NCBI GenBank assembly: GCA_030039975.1
Contig: JASHUO010000624.1
Coordinates: 1-5,581, forward strand
From: Alphaproteobacteria bacterium
GTDB lineage: Bacteria; Pseudomonadota; Alphaproteobacteria; ATCC43930; CGMCC-115725
Length of the DNA stretch: 5,581 nt
Direction: 5' to 3'
Every line of letters begins with the position of its first letter. The first letter of the stretch is position 1. Position numbers and translations under genes: made by a program. Positions 4,879 through 5,581 of the stretch are shown in pieces. Under the pieces are notes generated by a model. It saw only the letters and a list, made by a program, of their open reading frames with translations. It searched no databases and was not told the origin of the DNA.

Positions 4879-5581
4879 CTAAAGGCTGAACCGCTCGCCC
4901 AGATAGACGCGGCGCACATCCTCGTCGGCGACGATCTCGTTCGGCAAGCCCTCCATCAGCACCTGGCCCTCATGCAGCACATAGGCGCGGTCGACGATCT
5001 CGAGCGCCTCGCGCACATTGTGGTCGGTGATGAGCACGCCGATGCCGCGATCCTTCAAATGCATGACGAGCTTGCGGATCTCGCCGACGGCGATCGGGTC
5101 GATGCCGGCGAGCGGCTCGTCGAGCAGCATGAAATGCGGCTGGGTGGCGAGCGCGCGGGCGATCTCGACGCGGCGGCGCTCGCCGCCCGACAGCGCCATG
5201 GACGGGACGCGGCGCAGATGCGTGATCGAGAACTCGGCGAGCAGCGCGTCGATGGTCGCTTCGCGCACCTCGCGCACCGGCTCGTTGACCTCGAGCACGG
5301 CGCGGATGTTCTGCTCGACGGTGAGGCCGCGGAAGATCGACGCTTCCTGAGGCAGGTAGCCGATGCCGAGCCGCGCGCGGCGGTACATCGGCAAATCGGT
5401 GATGTCCTGGCCATCCAGGGTGATGGTGCCGAAATCCGGCGCGATGAGGCCGGTAATGATGTAGAAGCAGGTGGTCTTGCCGGCGCCGTTCGGGCCGAGC
5501 AGGCCGACCGCCTCGCCGCGCTGCACCGAGACGTTGACGCTGCGCAACACCGGGCGCTTCTTGAAGGATTTGCCGAGATTG
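4879..5581 (-). CDS. lptB: LptB, ATPase of the lipopolysaccharide export ABC transporter; 5' end outside window
   Basis: LptB is the cytoplasmic ATPase that, with LptF and LptG, extracts lipopolysaccharide from the inner membrane and drives it along the Lpt bridge. The frame is open to the window edge: codons upstream of the GTG at 5550 read NLGKSFKKRPV, which matches the conserved LptB N-terminus, so that GTG is internal. 233 residues are visible, close to the usual 240-260. Motifs in order are Walker A GPNGAGKTT (5470-5496), the LptB-typical Q-loop GYLPQEASIFRGLTV, signature LSGGERRRVEIARAL, Walker B FMLLDEPLAGIDP and H-loop ITDHNVRE, ending in VYLGERFSL. All catalytic residues are intact. 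The Q-loop and the LDEPLAGIDP wording separate it from the closely related LivF/LivG-type ATPases. A strong terminator follows, so it is the last gene of its transcription unit. Confidence 0.96.
   Translation of the reverse strand, partial: NLGKSFKKRPVLRSVNVSVQRGEAVGLLGPNGAGKTTCFYIITGLIAPDFGTITLDGQDITDLPMYRRARLGIGYLPQEASIFRGLTVEQNIRAVLEVNEPVREVREATIDALLAEFSITHLRRVPSMALSGGERRRVEIARALATQPHFMLLDEPLAGIDPIAVGEIRKLVMHLKDRGIGVLITDHNVREALEIVDRAYVLHEGQVLMEGLPNEIVADEDVRRVYLGERFSL

Noticed and set aside
4563..4919. Minus-strand frame of 118 codons overlapping the lptB end and the intergenic region
   Set aside because: It runs straight through the lptB terminator stem, overlaps the lptB 3' end and has no recognisable domain.
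5548..5550. GTG as the start of lptB
   Set aside because: The frame continues to the window edge with the conserved LptB N-terminal sequence NLGKSFKKRPV, so the true start lies outside the window.

Overview
The window comes from a high-GC Gram-negative bacterium. LptB, an inner-membrane component of lipopolysaccharide export, fixes it as Gram-negative. The codon bias (GCC, CGC, GGC, CTG), the intergenic C-rich/G-rich inverted repeat and the style of the sugar ABC transporter suggest an alphaproteobacterium. I cannot name the genus from the sequence alone.

Layout. Bases 1-714 (+) hold the 3' part of an LD-carboxypeptidase (S66 family, peptidoglycan recycling), whose N-terminus lies off the left edge. 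A 113-base convergent intergenic region (715-827) carries a C-rich/G-rich inverted repeat and a G-quadruplex-type G-run cluster. Bases 828-4611 (-) are a three-gene ABC importer operon of the ribose/CUT2 type. It is transcribed right to left as double-NBD ATPase (3052-4611), permease (2008-3048), then secreted substrate-binding protein (828-1949). ATPase and permease are 3 bases apart; permease and binding protein are 58 bases apart. The 4612-4878 region probably holds the operon promoter and contains a strong intrinsic terminator belonging to the next gene. Bases 4879-5581 (-) are most of lptB, whose first few codons lie off the right edge.

How the genes work together. The three ABC genes encode one complete importer: a periplasmic binding protein delivers ligand to a homodimeric membrane permease, driven by a two-domain cytoplasmic ATPase. 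No catabolic enzyme or regulator lies beside it in this window, so the substrate cannot be read from context. The flanking ldcA and lptB genes are cell-envelope housekeeping genes. Each is insulated from the transporter, by convergence and the repeat on one side and by the terminator on the other.

I found no previously undescribed multi-gene system. The points most worth a second look are the strongly asymmetric nucleotide-binding sites of the ATPase, the unresolved ATPase start (an excellent Shine-Dalgarno sequence facing an ATC codon), the G-quadruplex-prone repeat, the CxxC pair in the binding protein, and the terminator that closes lptB where many alphaproteobacteria continue into rpoN.
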